Source of the DNA: Microbispora corallina
Lineage (GTDB): Bacteria; Actinomycetota; Actinomycetes; Streptosporangiales; Streptosporangiaceae
Assembly: GCF_016863035.1 (NCBI RefSeq)
Contig: NZ_BOOC01000040.1
Span: forward strand, 1-64,000
Direction of reading: 5' to 3'
Length of the DNA: 64,000 bases
In this document: one piece after another, positions 1 to 8,211 of the stretch
Layout of the letters: every line of letters starts with the position of its first letter
How positions within the stretch are numbered: position 1 is the first letter of the stretch
Position numbers and translations under genes: made by a program
The notes under the pieces: model-generated
Database searches by the model: none
Seen by the model: the letters and a program-made list of their open reading frames with translations, nothing else
What the model was told of the DNA's origin: nothing

Positions 1-61
1 GAGCGGAGAGCGTGGGATTCGAACCCACGAGACCGGTCACCCGGCCTAGCGGTTTTCAAGA
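1..61 (-). repeat. Left attachment site: 3' fragment of tRNA-Ser
   Basis: This stretch is identical to 29794-29854 and diverges at position 62. It contains the 3' half of tRNA-Ser(UGA), from the acceptor stem to the anticodon loop, but no 5' half, so it cannot make a tRNA. This is the expected far-end att copy left by integrase-mediated insertion at a tRNA 3' end. The repeat may extend left of the window. Confidence 0.9.
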
Positions 62-177
62 ACACTGCGAATCACACCGCTGTGTAGCCGCTCGCCTGGG
101 CTTACGCTTCCAACTGCCGCACAGCGATAGAAGACCATCCCGCAAATATCCCGCGCAGCCTGCATCGATCGCCCTAG

Positions 178-528
178 CTAGTCGTCCTCGCCGAAGCCGT
201 ACTGGATGTTCTCCTGCTTGCAGGACGGGCAGACGATGTAGGCGTGTGAGTTGCTGCCATCTTCATAAGGGAGGTAGATCGTTCCACCCGAGAGCGCCGA
301 CTGACACCACCGACAGGTGCGACCGCCGCCGCTCTTGCCACGGTTCGGCGGGTCAACGACCATGCCGCCTTCATCGAAGTAGACCCGCCACCCAAGTGCA
401 ACTGTCGTTGTGGCATTCGTAACGGCCCGAAAGCTCTCCTGAGGCGGCCCACAAGTCTTCCCACAGTCGGGACACGACCGCCCCGAGTCGCCGTCGATGC
501 TGCTCAGCAACTTGCCGAAGAAGCCCAT
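178..528 (-). CDS. Hypothetical zinc-ribbon protein
   Basis: This is a 116-residue protein with three CxxC-type pairs (CPDCGKTC near residue 19, CRWC near 72, CPSC near 101). They suggest one or two zinc ribbons. No known family is recognised. The N-terminal MGFFGKLLSS is amphipathic. It is the first gene inside the left attachment site and reads outward on the minus strand, like the two genes behind it. A CGCCGC-TCGT-GCGGCG hairpin (543-558) lies just upstream. The cysteine spacing is seen directly; metal binding is inferred. It may be accessory to the adjacent restriction genes or an unrelated passenger. Confidence 0.6.
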   Translation of the reverse strand: MGFFGKLLSSIDGDSGRSCPDCGKTCGPPQESFRAVTNATTTVALGWRVYFDEGGMVVDPPNRGKSGGGRTCRWCQSALSGGTIYLPYEDGSNSHAYIVCPSCKQENIQYGFGEDD

Positions 529-780
529 AGTTGCCCCCTAGACGCCGCTCGTGCGGCGGTTGTCGTCCTTGTATAGGGTCTTGCCAGTTGGAGACCTACG
601 CACCTGACCTGCATAAATATGATATGCGGGTGTAGGCACACGCACATTGGCTTCCCCGTGCCCGTTCCTCTAGGTCAAAGGCGAGTTTCCGCACCGCGTT
701 TGCCTACCAACTACGGAAGCCAGGGTTACCGACGCCGACGTCCGCTATCACCTGTACCGGCGGTAGATCGCAATCGTGAT

Positions 781-1608
781 TTAGGTTCCGCTCTCGAATC
801 TGGTCAGGTCGGCGAGGAGAGTTGCTCGTACGGCAGGCGGCACAAGAGGCAGACCAATGGTGTAGCGGGTCGCAATGACCTTCTTCATCAGCGGCTTCCC
901 CTTCTCGATGCTGCGCAGCGCGGCCAGCACCTCGTTAAGCCGGGTGCGCCTCAGCGCGTGAAAGCTTGGACCGACCTCGAACCAGTTGAGCTCGGCCGGT
1001 CTGAGCTGAGCCACGGACAAAGCCGACCCGGGGAGCATCTCCCAAGAGGCATTCACTACTTCATCGAGTGCGGGCTTAACCGGGGCGTTCCGGTAGATTG
1101 CAGCCGACATCGCCTGGAGCGTCCGCTGGTAGATCCCGCCCTCATAGTCGGTGCGCTTGGCCACCTCCTTGGGTAGCCAAACGATGTTCGGAATGAAGCT
1201 GTAGAGGCCCGGGATCCTGCTCGCGAGGTCAGCATGGTGAACAATTCTCCAGATGTGGGCAGCTACGAAGCCCCCTCGCAGCCGCTTGCCGTGCGCCGGC
1301 CCACCAGGCGACCGGACAGTGAGGGGGCGAATCAGCCCCTTGATCATCGTGTTGTCGTCGAGGAAATGCCCGGTTCGGCCGGGACTCGACCAGATATCGG
1401 GCTTATCGCGCTTGTTGCCGCGGCAGCCAAGATCCCGAAGCGCCCAAGGAAGCATGATCGGCCACTCGTAGTAAGCCTCCCGGGGCAACCAGACGCCCAC
1501 CTTCTCTAGCAGCGGCTGTGCTGGGGCGGAATGAAGATCGTGGCCAGGAAAGTGTACGCGGAGCGTCTGTTCGAGCAGGTCTTCGCCGTGAATGACACTT
1601 ACAGGCAT
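781..1608 (-). CDS. Unknown 275-aa protein downstream of Eco29kI-type nuclease
   Basis: A 275-residue soluble-looking protein without signal peptide, membrane segment or motif I recognise. A well-structured central stretch (residues about 80-175, rich in aromatic residues, with HIWR, YSFIPN and WLPKEVAK) gives it the composition of a real protein. It starts with ATG at 1608 and lies 218 bp after the end of the restriction endonuclease gene, same strand. No cytosine or adenine methyltransferase motifs (PCQ, DPPY, FxGxG) are present, so it does not look like the missing modification enzyme. A restriction-accessory role is only a guess from position. Confidence 0.55.
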   Translation of the reverse strand: MPVSVIHGEDLLEQTLRVHFPGHDLHSAPAQPLLEKVGVWLPREAYYEWPIMLPWALRDLGCRGNKRDKPDIWSSPGRTGHFLDDNTMIKGLIRPLTVRSPGGPAHGKRLRGGFVAAHIWRIVHHADLASRIPGLYSFIPNIVWLPKEVAKRTDYEGGIYQRTLQAMSAAIYRNAPVKPALDEVVNASWEMLPGSALSVAQLRPAELNWFEVGPSFHALRRTRLNEVLAALRSIEKGKPLMKKVIATRYTIGLPLVPPAVRATLLADLTRFESGT

Positions 1609-1826
1609 GCCCTCGGATCCCGTCTAGAGTGGTGTGGCTCGCAAGAGCGTACTGGTATTGCTGAACCATGCTCGGCAAATCCGACGCTTTCGGGACTCTT
1701 GTAGCCCAAAGCACAGCCAAGGTCCCACTGCAGCGCTGCTGCACAGCAGGGAAGTACAGCCACGGCGCCGCGCTCACCTACCAAACTGAGGTCGATCACA
1801 CATCTGGGCAGGACCCACTTCCGGTC

Positions 1827-2519
1827 CTAGAAAAGGCTGTCCTGTGAAAGGGCAGACGCGGGTACGGGCCGGTGCTGTACGGATGCGGCGACAGCTTGCC
1901 GCACACGCCGCTCGATTTCGCTTATGGGCTCGGAATTATCGACGAGCCTCTGCGCCCAAGCCCTTCCTGGATGGAGGGTGTCCCAGGAAGACCGGGCTTG
2001 GTTGTACCGGCCGCCGCCAGGATCATTGTTGCCGAAGCCGTCGAGGACACGGTTCCAGATCGGGGTGTAGCGCTGGAGCAGTCCGTACTCGCCTAGAGGA
2101 ATCCAGATGTCCTTTACCCTTAAGTAACGAACACGGAAGTCGTGAACGTTCAGCGTGGTGAGCGCCGCCTCTATTGAGCGTGAGTGTTTCTTGATCCTGC
2201 TGAACAGGGTCTTGTCCGTGGACTCCTGAAGCCGGCCGTGCCTGCTGCCACTCGCGGCGGCCTTCCCGACGTAGATGGGGATCGCGTAAGGACCAACGCC
2301 GAGGTCTGACGGAGCACTGTCCTCGCGAGCCAGCTCTGCCAATGGCGCGTAAAGCTCGAAGTCGCCGACGTAGTAGAGCGCATACAAACCCGCACCAGGG
2401 AACTGTCTCGGCGGAAGAACCTGGACAGGTTCCCGTTCCAGCGCGTCCGCCACTCCGCGGGCGAGATTCTTCTCGTCCAATGGATTGTACGGCTCGTAGT
2501 CCTCGAAGAGGCTAGTCAT
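1827..2519 (-). CDS. Eco29kI-family GIY-YIG restriction endonuclease (copy 1)
   Basis: This 230-residue protein matches the Eco29kI family of type II GIY-YIG nucleases, whose prototype cuts CCGCGG. Residues GLY 44-46 and YVG 83-85 form the GIY-YIG core. R108 and H112 in the helix (SRIKKH), E144 (LGEYG) and N156 (PIWN) have the spacing of the Eco29kI active-site residues, so the enzyme should be catalytically competent. The family-typical C-terminal stretch (GFGNNDPGGGR, then SSWDTLHPGR) is also present. No methyltransferase gene is adjacent. The nearest C5 methyltransferase is at 15603-16883, beside a second, diverged member of this family. The target sequence is unknown. Confidence 0.85.
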   Translation of the reverse strand: MTSLFEDYEPYNPLDEKNLARGVADALEREPVQVLPPRQFPGAGLYALYYVGDFELYAPLAELAREDSAPSDLGVGPYAIPIYVGKAAASGSRHGRLQESTDKTLFSRIKKHSRSIEAALTTLNVHDFRVRYLRVKDIWIPLGEYGLLQRYTPIWNRVLDGFGNNDPGGGRYNQARSSWDTLHPGRAWAQRLVDNSEPISEIERRVRQAVAASVQHRPVPASALSQDSLF

Positions 2520-2569
2520 GCCCGGAGGCTACGCGATCACCGGGGCATTTTGGGGCATCCGCTAGGCCG

Positions 2570-2940
2570 AGACAGCCGCGCGCAGGCCCGGCTCACGCCA
2601 GCGCCTTCCCGGTCGGCCGCCCGTCGCGCAGGTAACGGGCCAGCGGCGCGCCGACTTCGGCTGGCAGGGGAGCCTCGTCAACGCGGTTTCCCTTGCCCGG
2701 CCCCCGGCGCCAGGCGATGTCGTCTAGTGGCTCGTCACGCAACTCGCCGGGTAACTGGTCCAGTTTCTTTGAGCTGGCAGCGAAGTTCGGCTTGGGATGG
2801 GCGCGGGCGTTGCGCCAGCGGACGTAGGCGCATGTCGCCGCGCGTTCTGCTCATCGTGGGTGCGGTGGTCGGTGCCGTTCAGGGCGTAGTACCGCAACGC
2901 GGCGAACTCCTGATTCGACGGGTAAGGACGGCGCATTGCT
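2570..2940 (-). pseudogene. Transposase C-terminal remnant
   Basis: Minus-strand frames here carry pieces such as GTDHRTHDEQNA and RWRNARAHPKPNFA. They resemble the C-terminal tail of a DDE transposase (IS630-like, judged by eye). The frame shifts between the pieces and there is no start, so this is a decayed fragment. It directly abuts the group II intron relic. Confidence 0.4.
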
Positions 2941-3860
2941 GCGCCGTCCTCCCCTGAGAACCGGCCGTACCCGACGTGCCGCCAACCGGCTCAAGCAAGC
3001 CCCGAGGGCTCGCGGGCGGGCAGAAGAAGTGCCAGGTTCACGCCTCCGCCGAGTCGGCGGCAGTGCGCGTGTATGAGCTGTGGTGCGGCGTGGTCGTTCG
3101 GCGTGCAGAGTCCCCCCCGCAGTGGTGATCGCGTCTTTGCGGATCGCCTTACACGTAGCTGCGAGCCATTGTTCCCACTCGTGTGGGCTTTGCGGCTCGT
3201 GGTCGGCGTGTAGCAGTCCCCGGCCGCGCTGCTGGCGTACAAGACGCCGGGCGGTGTCCATCGGGATGTGGAGCGGCGTCGCCGCTCGGTCCAGTAGCCG
3301 GTCAGGGCCGGGTCGTCGGGGGACGCCCGTCCTGCCAACCATCCGGTGCCGGTCGATCATGAGCGCGGGGCTGATCGCTCCGCCTTTAGGGACACCCTGG
3401 CTGGTCGAAGTGAACCGGTCATCCTCGATCACGCCTGCCTTCAGCTACTACCGGACCAGTCCCCGGGCGGGGAAGGTGCCCCAGCGAGGCGAGTATGTGA
3501 TCACAGCTGAGCCGGTCGAATGCCGCCTCCAGATCGGCGTCGAGCACCCACAGCCGTTTTCGAACCGGGCTTCCCACTCAGGTTCCAGCGCGTACACGAT
3601 GGCTCGCCGCAGGTGACTGGCTCGCTTTCGCCATGCCCTTGCTGAGTGCCTGGCCAGGGCTAAGGGCGTATCGCCCCTGCCCTTCGGGGGTGCACTTCGG
3701 CGCGGCATCGCTTCGGTGAGGCGGCCCGCAGGCCTTCTGGCGCCGGTTGTCGATGTCTTCCATAACACCTTGCGGTGGAACCTATCAGGGACATTAATCC
3801 TCGTCAATGAATTGGACACGCGGCACAGCAAGGCGGTTCTTTGCCTAAATGCGCACAATA
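2941..3860 (-). pseudogene. Degenerate group II intron reverse transcriptase
   Basis: Several minus-strand frames hold recognisable pieces of a group II intron-encoded reverse transcriptase. ALEPEWEARFE sits near 3560-3590, the finger motif FPARGLVR near 3450-3480, and SQGVPKGGAISPALM near 3360-3400. The last equals the canonical QGGxISPLL motif. The pieces are split by frameshifts, and the YADD catalytic segment and an intact HNH domain are not seen. Just past the ORF relic, the minus strand has a conserved intron-type hairpin region ending in the TACCCG-like intron boundary (about 2930-3000). The element is dead. Confidence 0.6.
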
Positions 3861-3871
3861 CGGCAAGCCGC

Positions 3872-3901
3872 TTGACGGGTTATTGAAGGAGGCCCTACTT
3901 T
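3872..3901 (+). promoter_or_regulatory. Candidate promoter for the sigma/DrmAB-like operon
   Basis: TTGACG (3872-3877) and TACTTT (3896-3901) are separated by 18 bp, 85 bp before the sigma-factor start. They resemble a housekeeping sigma-70 promoter. The assignment rests only on motif match. Confidence 0.3.
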
Positions 3902-3986
3902 TTGGAAGGCTCCACTGAGGCTTGATCGCGGCGCTTGGCTGCTAGGTCGACTCCGCGAGAAAGACCCCCCATGCTCGGAGAAACTA

Positions 3987-5174
3987 ATGTCTGATGACGA
4001 ACGTGTAGAGCGATGCGTAGAAGTACTTTTCGAGGACGTTGAACGAATCGGTCCTCTCACAAGAGCGCACGTGGTGGGAGTCGCTAGCAAGCGTCAACTT
4101 GACCCCGATGAGGTTGTGAGGGTCCTAGAGATCCTCAGCCGACAGGGGGCAATGGCTGTTGCCCCCGACGAGACTTCAGTGGTCAGTTCGGATGACCACG
4201 GGTGGACCGTACCCTCGAGCGGCGCCTATTTCGTGTCCGCGATGCCTGACCGCATGGAAAACCACGTGGTTCTCACCGCGATGGACGAGGTCGGTCTGGC
4301 TCGGCGCATACAGATGGGTCTCAACGCGGAGGAGGCGATCGCCAAGGGCGATGCTAGTGAGGCACTTCTGGAGCTGGCGGACGACGGGAAAAGGGCGAAG
4401 CAGACATTAGTCGCTCACAATATCCGACTCGCCATGAGCGTGGTAAAGCACTACGTTTCCCCGGCCACGAACCGATCTTTCGTCGGAGATATGTCGTTCG
4501 AAGACCTCCTTCAAGAAGCAAGCATCGGGCTCAACCGGGCGGCGGAGAAGTTCGACCCAAGGCTTGGATACAAATTCTCCACGTATGCGGTCTGGTGGAT
4601 CAGGCAATCCGTTACTCGTGCGATCGCGAACACAAGTACAACTATTCGACTTCCAGTCTACATTTGGGACGAGTGGCGGCAGGTCGACAAGTACGCGCGC
4701 GACTTTGAGAACAGAAATGGTCGGCCCCCTACCTTGCCGGAACTGGCAGAAGGAGTAGGGAAGGATCCAGGTCATGTGCGAGCCCTGCTCGATTGGACTG
4801 CGCCAATCGTTCGGTTAGATACTCCGGTAGATGGCAGCGACGGCGAGTCGAGTACACTCGGTGAATTTCTCCTCCGGTCCAACGGAATACCAGTGGACGA
4901 AACGATCGCGAACGACATGCTTCTCAACGAGGTGCGCGACCATATCAACAAGATCGCAGCGGATTACGATCCACGATTTCTGGCGATTCTCGATGGCAGA
5001 TTTGGGCGCGACAAGTCAGAGCAGATGACATTGGATGAGATCGGTAAGCAATTCGGTGTGACCCGAGAGCGAATAAGGCAGCTAGAAAAGAAGATCGTCG
5101 AACTTCTTCGCAAGGACCCGATACTGATGAGACTGGCACACGACTATCTGGAGGCCGCCAATGGATCTGCCTGA
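3987..5174 (+). CDS. Sigma-70 family RNA polymerase sigma factor
   Basis: A 395-residue sigma factor. Region 2 begins near residue 173 (DLLQEASIG) and includes the core-binding and -10 recognition helix FSTYAVWWIRQS (about 198-210). Region 3 follows, and region 4 is near 349-370 (TLDEIGKQFGVTRERIRQ). An N-terminal extension of about 85 residues has a possible winged helix (residues 25-55). The gene starts at ATG 3987 after GGAGAAA. Its 3' end overlaps the helicase gene by 14 bp (ATG at 5161), so the two are translationally coupled. That coupling implies a sigma factor dedicated to, or co-regulated with, the helicase/DUF1998 pair. An element-borne primary-like sigma factor in a defence operon is unusual. 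Confidence 0.88.
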   Translation: MSDDERVERCVEVLFEDVERIGPLTRAHVVGVASKRQLDPDEVVRVLEILSRQGAMAVAPDETSVVSSDDHGWTVPSSGAYFVSAMPDRMENHVVLTAMDEVGLARRIQMGLNAEEAIAKGDASEALLELADDGKRAKQTLVAHNIRLAMSVVKHYVSPATNRSFVGDMSFEDLLQEASIGLNRAAEKFDPRLGYKFSTYAVWWIRQSVTRAIANTSTTIRLPVYIWDEWRQVDKYARDFENRNGRPPTLPELAEGVGKDPGHVRALLDWTAPIVRLDTPVDGSDGESSTLGEFLLRSNGIPVDETIANDMLLNEVRDHINKIAADYDPRFLAILDGRFGRDKSEQMTLDEIGKQFGVTRERIRQLEKKIVELLRKDPILMRLAHDYLEAANGSA

Positions 5175-8100
5175 GGCATGCGAACGATTCGTGGCCTGGC
5201 TGGACAACGAGGTCGTCGCCGCCGGCCGCGGCGACAATGTCATGACCTTGGACGCGAATCCCGCGAGTATCTTCTGGTTGGGCCGCCTCGCGCCGGAGGT
5301 TGATGCCGCCAACGCGGTACGGCGCGAGCGCCGCCTGGACCCATGTGCCGTCGGGGTACGCGTACGCCCGAAAGAGGAAGGATCATGGTCATTCCACGTG
5401 CGGATCGGCGCGGTCGCATGGAGCAAGCTAGACGCCGAGAAGTGGCATAAGACCAATCCGGTAGAGGTAGTCGTCCGCGTAGATTTTCCAAGCTCTGATC
5501 CGGGCCCCTTCGGTGAAACGGTGATCGCTGAAGCCTTCGAACAGGCGGGCGCAGCGGGTCTAAGCGCCCAAGTGCGGGTCACGGACGAATCGTGGAGAGG
5601 TGCGCCTGAGCTTGTGATCGAGCTCGTCAACACCACACCGGAAAGTGTGCGGCAACGAGGCGAACGTCATCTCTACGAGGTAGAGCTCGAGATACTCGGA
5701 TTGGAGACAAAACCATTCGTGTTGGAGTCCCTACCTGACAGCTTTCGCTATGACCGTCGCATGCCGGCAATCGGAATCAATTGTGGCGTATCTCAGCGCG
5801 CTAACGGCCACCTACGAATCACCGATACCATAGTTGTCGATCGTCTTCGTCCGGAATACACTTTCGATGGGACTTCACCGGAAAACCTCGATCTGAAGTT
5901 CGCCAGCCTCGGAACCGACCCCGTGCCCCACGTCGCCGACTTGGTGCGGGCATATCAAGCATGGGGAGAGCTGCACTGGTCAGATGATCACCTGGAGCAC
6001 CGGTACCGCTCTGAGGGCTGGAAGCCGGAGATGTTGGAGCAGGCCCGCCGAGCAGCTAGCGAGTACCAAGAAGAGGTAAGGCGCCTGCACCGCGGGCTGC
6101 AAGCGCTCGAGAAGGACGTCCAGCTGCGCAGGGCCTTCGCGCTCATGAACACCGCTATGGCACGCGCCTCTCATGGCCGTTACGACCGTTGGCGCCCATT
6201 CCAACTGGGATTCGTCGTCTCGATCCTTCCGAGCTTCGTCGACGACGGATTGGATTGGCACTTCGTGGAGACCGTGTGGTTCGCCACCGGAGGAGGCAAG
6301 ACCGAGACCTACCTCGGCCTACTCGTTCTAGCGGCCTTCTACGATCGTCTTCGGGGCAAGCTCGCTGGCATCACGGCCTGGAGTCGCTTCCCCCTGCGCA
6401 TGCTCTCGCTTCAGCAGACTCAACGATTCGCCGATGCCCTAGCGGCGGCTGAGCTGGTTCGCCGAGACGCGAAGGTTCCCGGAGATCCCATCGCCCTTGG
6501 CTACTTCGTCGGCGCCCGATCAACGCCGAATGACATACCGAAGGAACCCACAGACTTCAATCCGATCGATGTCGATGACGACTCCATGCCCGCCAGATAC
6601 CAGGTCCTGACGACCTGTCCGTTTTGCGGCTCCGAGGATGTGTACACCAAGTTTCACCGTGGCAACTGGACACTCCGCCACCTGTGCCGGAACGAAGAAT
6701 GCCCCAGCCAAGGCCAGCCGCTACCGATCTACGTGGTGGACAAGGAGATTTATAGATTCCTGCCCACTGTAGTGATCGGCACGCTAGACAAAGCATCGCT
6801 TATAGCGATGCAGGCCAGTATGCGCGGTTTCGTGCACGGCCCCGCAGGCCTCTGTACGCGTCCAGGCCACGGATACACCTACGCGAAGCGAGGCAGCCAA
6901 CCGACAGGCTGCCTAGTTCCTGACTGCCAGGCTCCAGTGGAGACCATTAGCGAGTCGGATCGCGCCCGTTTCGCCCCATCCTTCCGGCTTCAGGACGAGC
7001 TGCATCTCCTGCGTGATTCGCTCGGCGCCGTAGATTCCCACTACGAGTCACTTCTCGACTCTCTGCAGGAGCAGATGACCGGAGCCCGTCCTAAGATCAT
7101 CGCATCCTCGGCTACGTTAACCGGATACGAGCGCCAGGTCGACGTCCTGTATGAGCGCGAAGGCCGGGTCTTTCCGGTGCCCGGACCATCCGCCGGTGAA
7201 TCCTTTTGGAGCCGGGAGACAGACAAACTCCTCCGCAGATATGTCGCGGTCTGGCCGCGGGGGGTAACACTCGAATGGGTTTCCGACCGAACGACTACGA
7301 TCGTGCAGCAATCAGTGAGGCGCCTATTGACGGAGGGACATCACGTCTGCCAGGCAGCGGGAATCGACCCCAAGTTCGCGGATCAGCTACTCAACCTCTA
7401 CGGGACTAACGTCGTATACGGCAACACAGTTCGCGACGTCGAGGCCGCAAGACGCTCGATGGGGACGCAGGTCCCGGTCAGCCCCCTCAACGTCGTCTCC
7501 TTGACTGGGCAGGCTGAGTTCGACGAGGTACGAGAGGCGCTGAGCCGCCTACAACGGCCCGAGGAAAAGTTCGAAGATCGAATCCACACGGTAACAGCGT
7601 CCTCAATGATGTCTCACGGCGTAGACGTCGACCGCCTCAACATCATGACAGTGCTGGGTGTTCCGTTGACCACCGCCGAATTCATTCAGGCGACCGCCCG
7701 CGTAGGGCGAACACATCCTGGGTTGGTCTATGTCATCCACAAAATTGGCAGGGAACGCGATGCGACAGTGTTCTCGCACTTCGGCCCATTCGTCCGGCAA
7801 GGCGACCGCTTCGTCGAGCCAATCCCCGTCACGCGATCAAGCCGCAGGGTCCTTGAATTGACCACGCCGGCCGCGATCGAGGCCAGGCGACTGTTCGTCC
7901 ACGAACCGAAGTCCCCCGGGCAGAGACTCACCACTGTCGACCTTCTCAGGAAATACATTAATATGACCGGAGTCGGATCAGAGGAAGAAGCTGGCGAGTG
8001 CGCCGCCGCGCTTGGGATCTCAGTATCCAATCATCTCGCCTTCAAGGACATCGTTAAGCAACTCGCTGCGTACTTCGCGCGTCTCCAGGACACCGGATTT

Positions 8101-8196
8101 GGTGCCAGATTCCCAAACGAGCTGTTCGAGCGCGATAGAAGACCGATGCTCTCTCTACGTGACGTTGAAGCGCAGGTACCTGTGAGCGATGACTAG
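5161..8196 (+). CDS. DrmA-like superfamily 2 helicase (DISARM-type)
   Basis: A 1011-residue SF2 helicase. Motif I is ATGGGKTE (residues 375-382), motif II DELH (612-615), motif III ASSAT (648-652) and motif VI QATARVGR (843-850). Between motifs Ia and II is a roughly 180-residue insertion with cysteine clusters (CPFC, CRNEEC and others), likely zinc-binding. The DELH box, the zinc insertion and the stretch after motif VI match DrmA of the DISARM anti-phage system, by family knowledge and eye alignment only. The N-terminal 370 residues are not recognised in detail. The gene overlaps the sigma factor gene and is followed after 15 bp by the DUF1998 gene, the same order as drmA-drmB. No drmC-type phospholipase D gene or adjacent DISARM methylase is present. 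Confidence 0.8.
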   Translation: MDLPEACERFVAWLDNEVVAAGRGDNVMTLDANPASIFWLGRLAPEVDAANAVRRERRLDPCAVGVRVRPKEEGSWSFHVRIGAVAWSKLDAEKWHKTNPVEVVVRVDFPSSDPGPFGETVIAEAFEQAGAAGLSAQVRVTDESWRGAPELVIELVNTTPESVRQRGERHLYEVELEILGLETKPFVLESLPDSFRYDRRMPAIGINCGVSQRANGHLRITDTIVVDRLRPEYTFDGTSPENLDLKFASLGTDPVPHVADLVRAYQAWGELHWSDDHLEHRYRSEGWKPEMLEQARRAASEYQEEVRRLHRGLQALEKDVQLRRAFALMNTAMARASHGRYDRWRPFQLGFVVSILPSFVDDGLDWHFVETVWFATGGGKTETYLGLLVLAAFYDRLRGKLAGITAWSRFPLRMLSLQQTQRFADALAAAELVRRDAKVPGDPIALGYFVGARSTPNDIPKEPTDFNPIDVDDDSMPARYQVLTTCPFCGSEDVYTKFHRGNWTLRHLCRNEECPSQGQPLPIYVVDKEIYRFLPTVVIGTLDKASLIAMQASMRGFVHGPAGLCTRPGHGYTYAKRGSQPTGCLVPDCQAPVETISESDRARFAPSFRLQDELHLLRDSLGAVDSHYESLLDSLQEQMTGARPKIIASSATLTGYERQVDVLYEREGRVFPVPGPSAGESFWSRETDKLLRRYVAVWPRGVTLEWVSDRTTTIVQQSVRRLLTEGHHVCQAAGIDPKFADQLLNLYGTNVVYGNTVRDVEAARRSMGTQVPVSPLNVVSLTGQAEFDEVREALSRLQRPEEKFEDRIHTVTASSMMSHGVDVDRLNIMTVLGVPLTTAEFIQATARVGRTHPGLVYVIHKIGRERDATVFSHFGPFVRQGDRFVEPIPVTRSSRRVLELTTPAAIEARRLFVHEPKSPGQRLTTVDLLRKYINMTGVGSEEEAGECAAALGISVSNHLAFKDIVKQLAAYFARLQDTGFGARFPNELFERDRRPMLSLRDVEAQVPVSDD

Positions 8197-8211
8197 GTCT
8201 GGAGAAATAGA

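Noticed and set aside
619..1176. 185-codon open frame opposite the 275-residue protein
   Set aside because: It has no domain features and no ribosome-binding site. The minus-strand frame is longer and protein-like.
2851..3432. Group II intron RT as part of a second retron or DGR
   Set aside because: The motifs (EPEWEARFE, QGVPKGGAISP) are group II intron type and broken by frameshifts; no template/variable repeat pair or retron ncRNA is visible.
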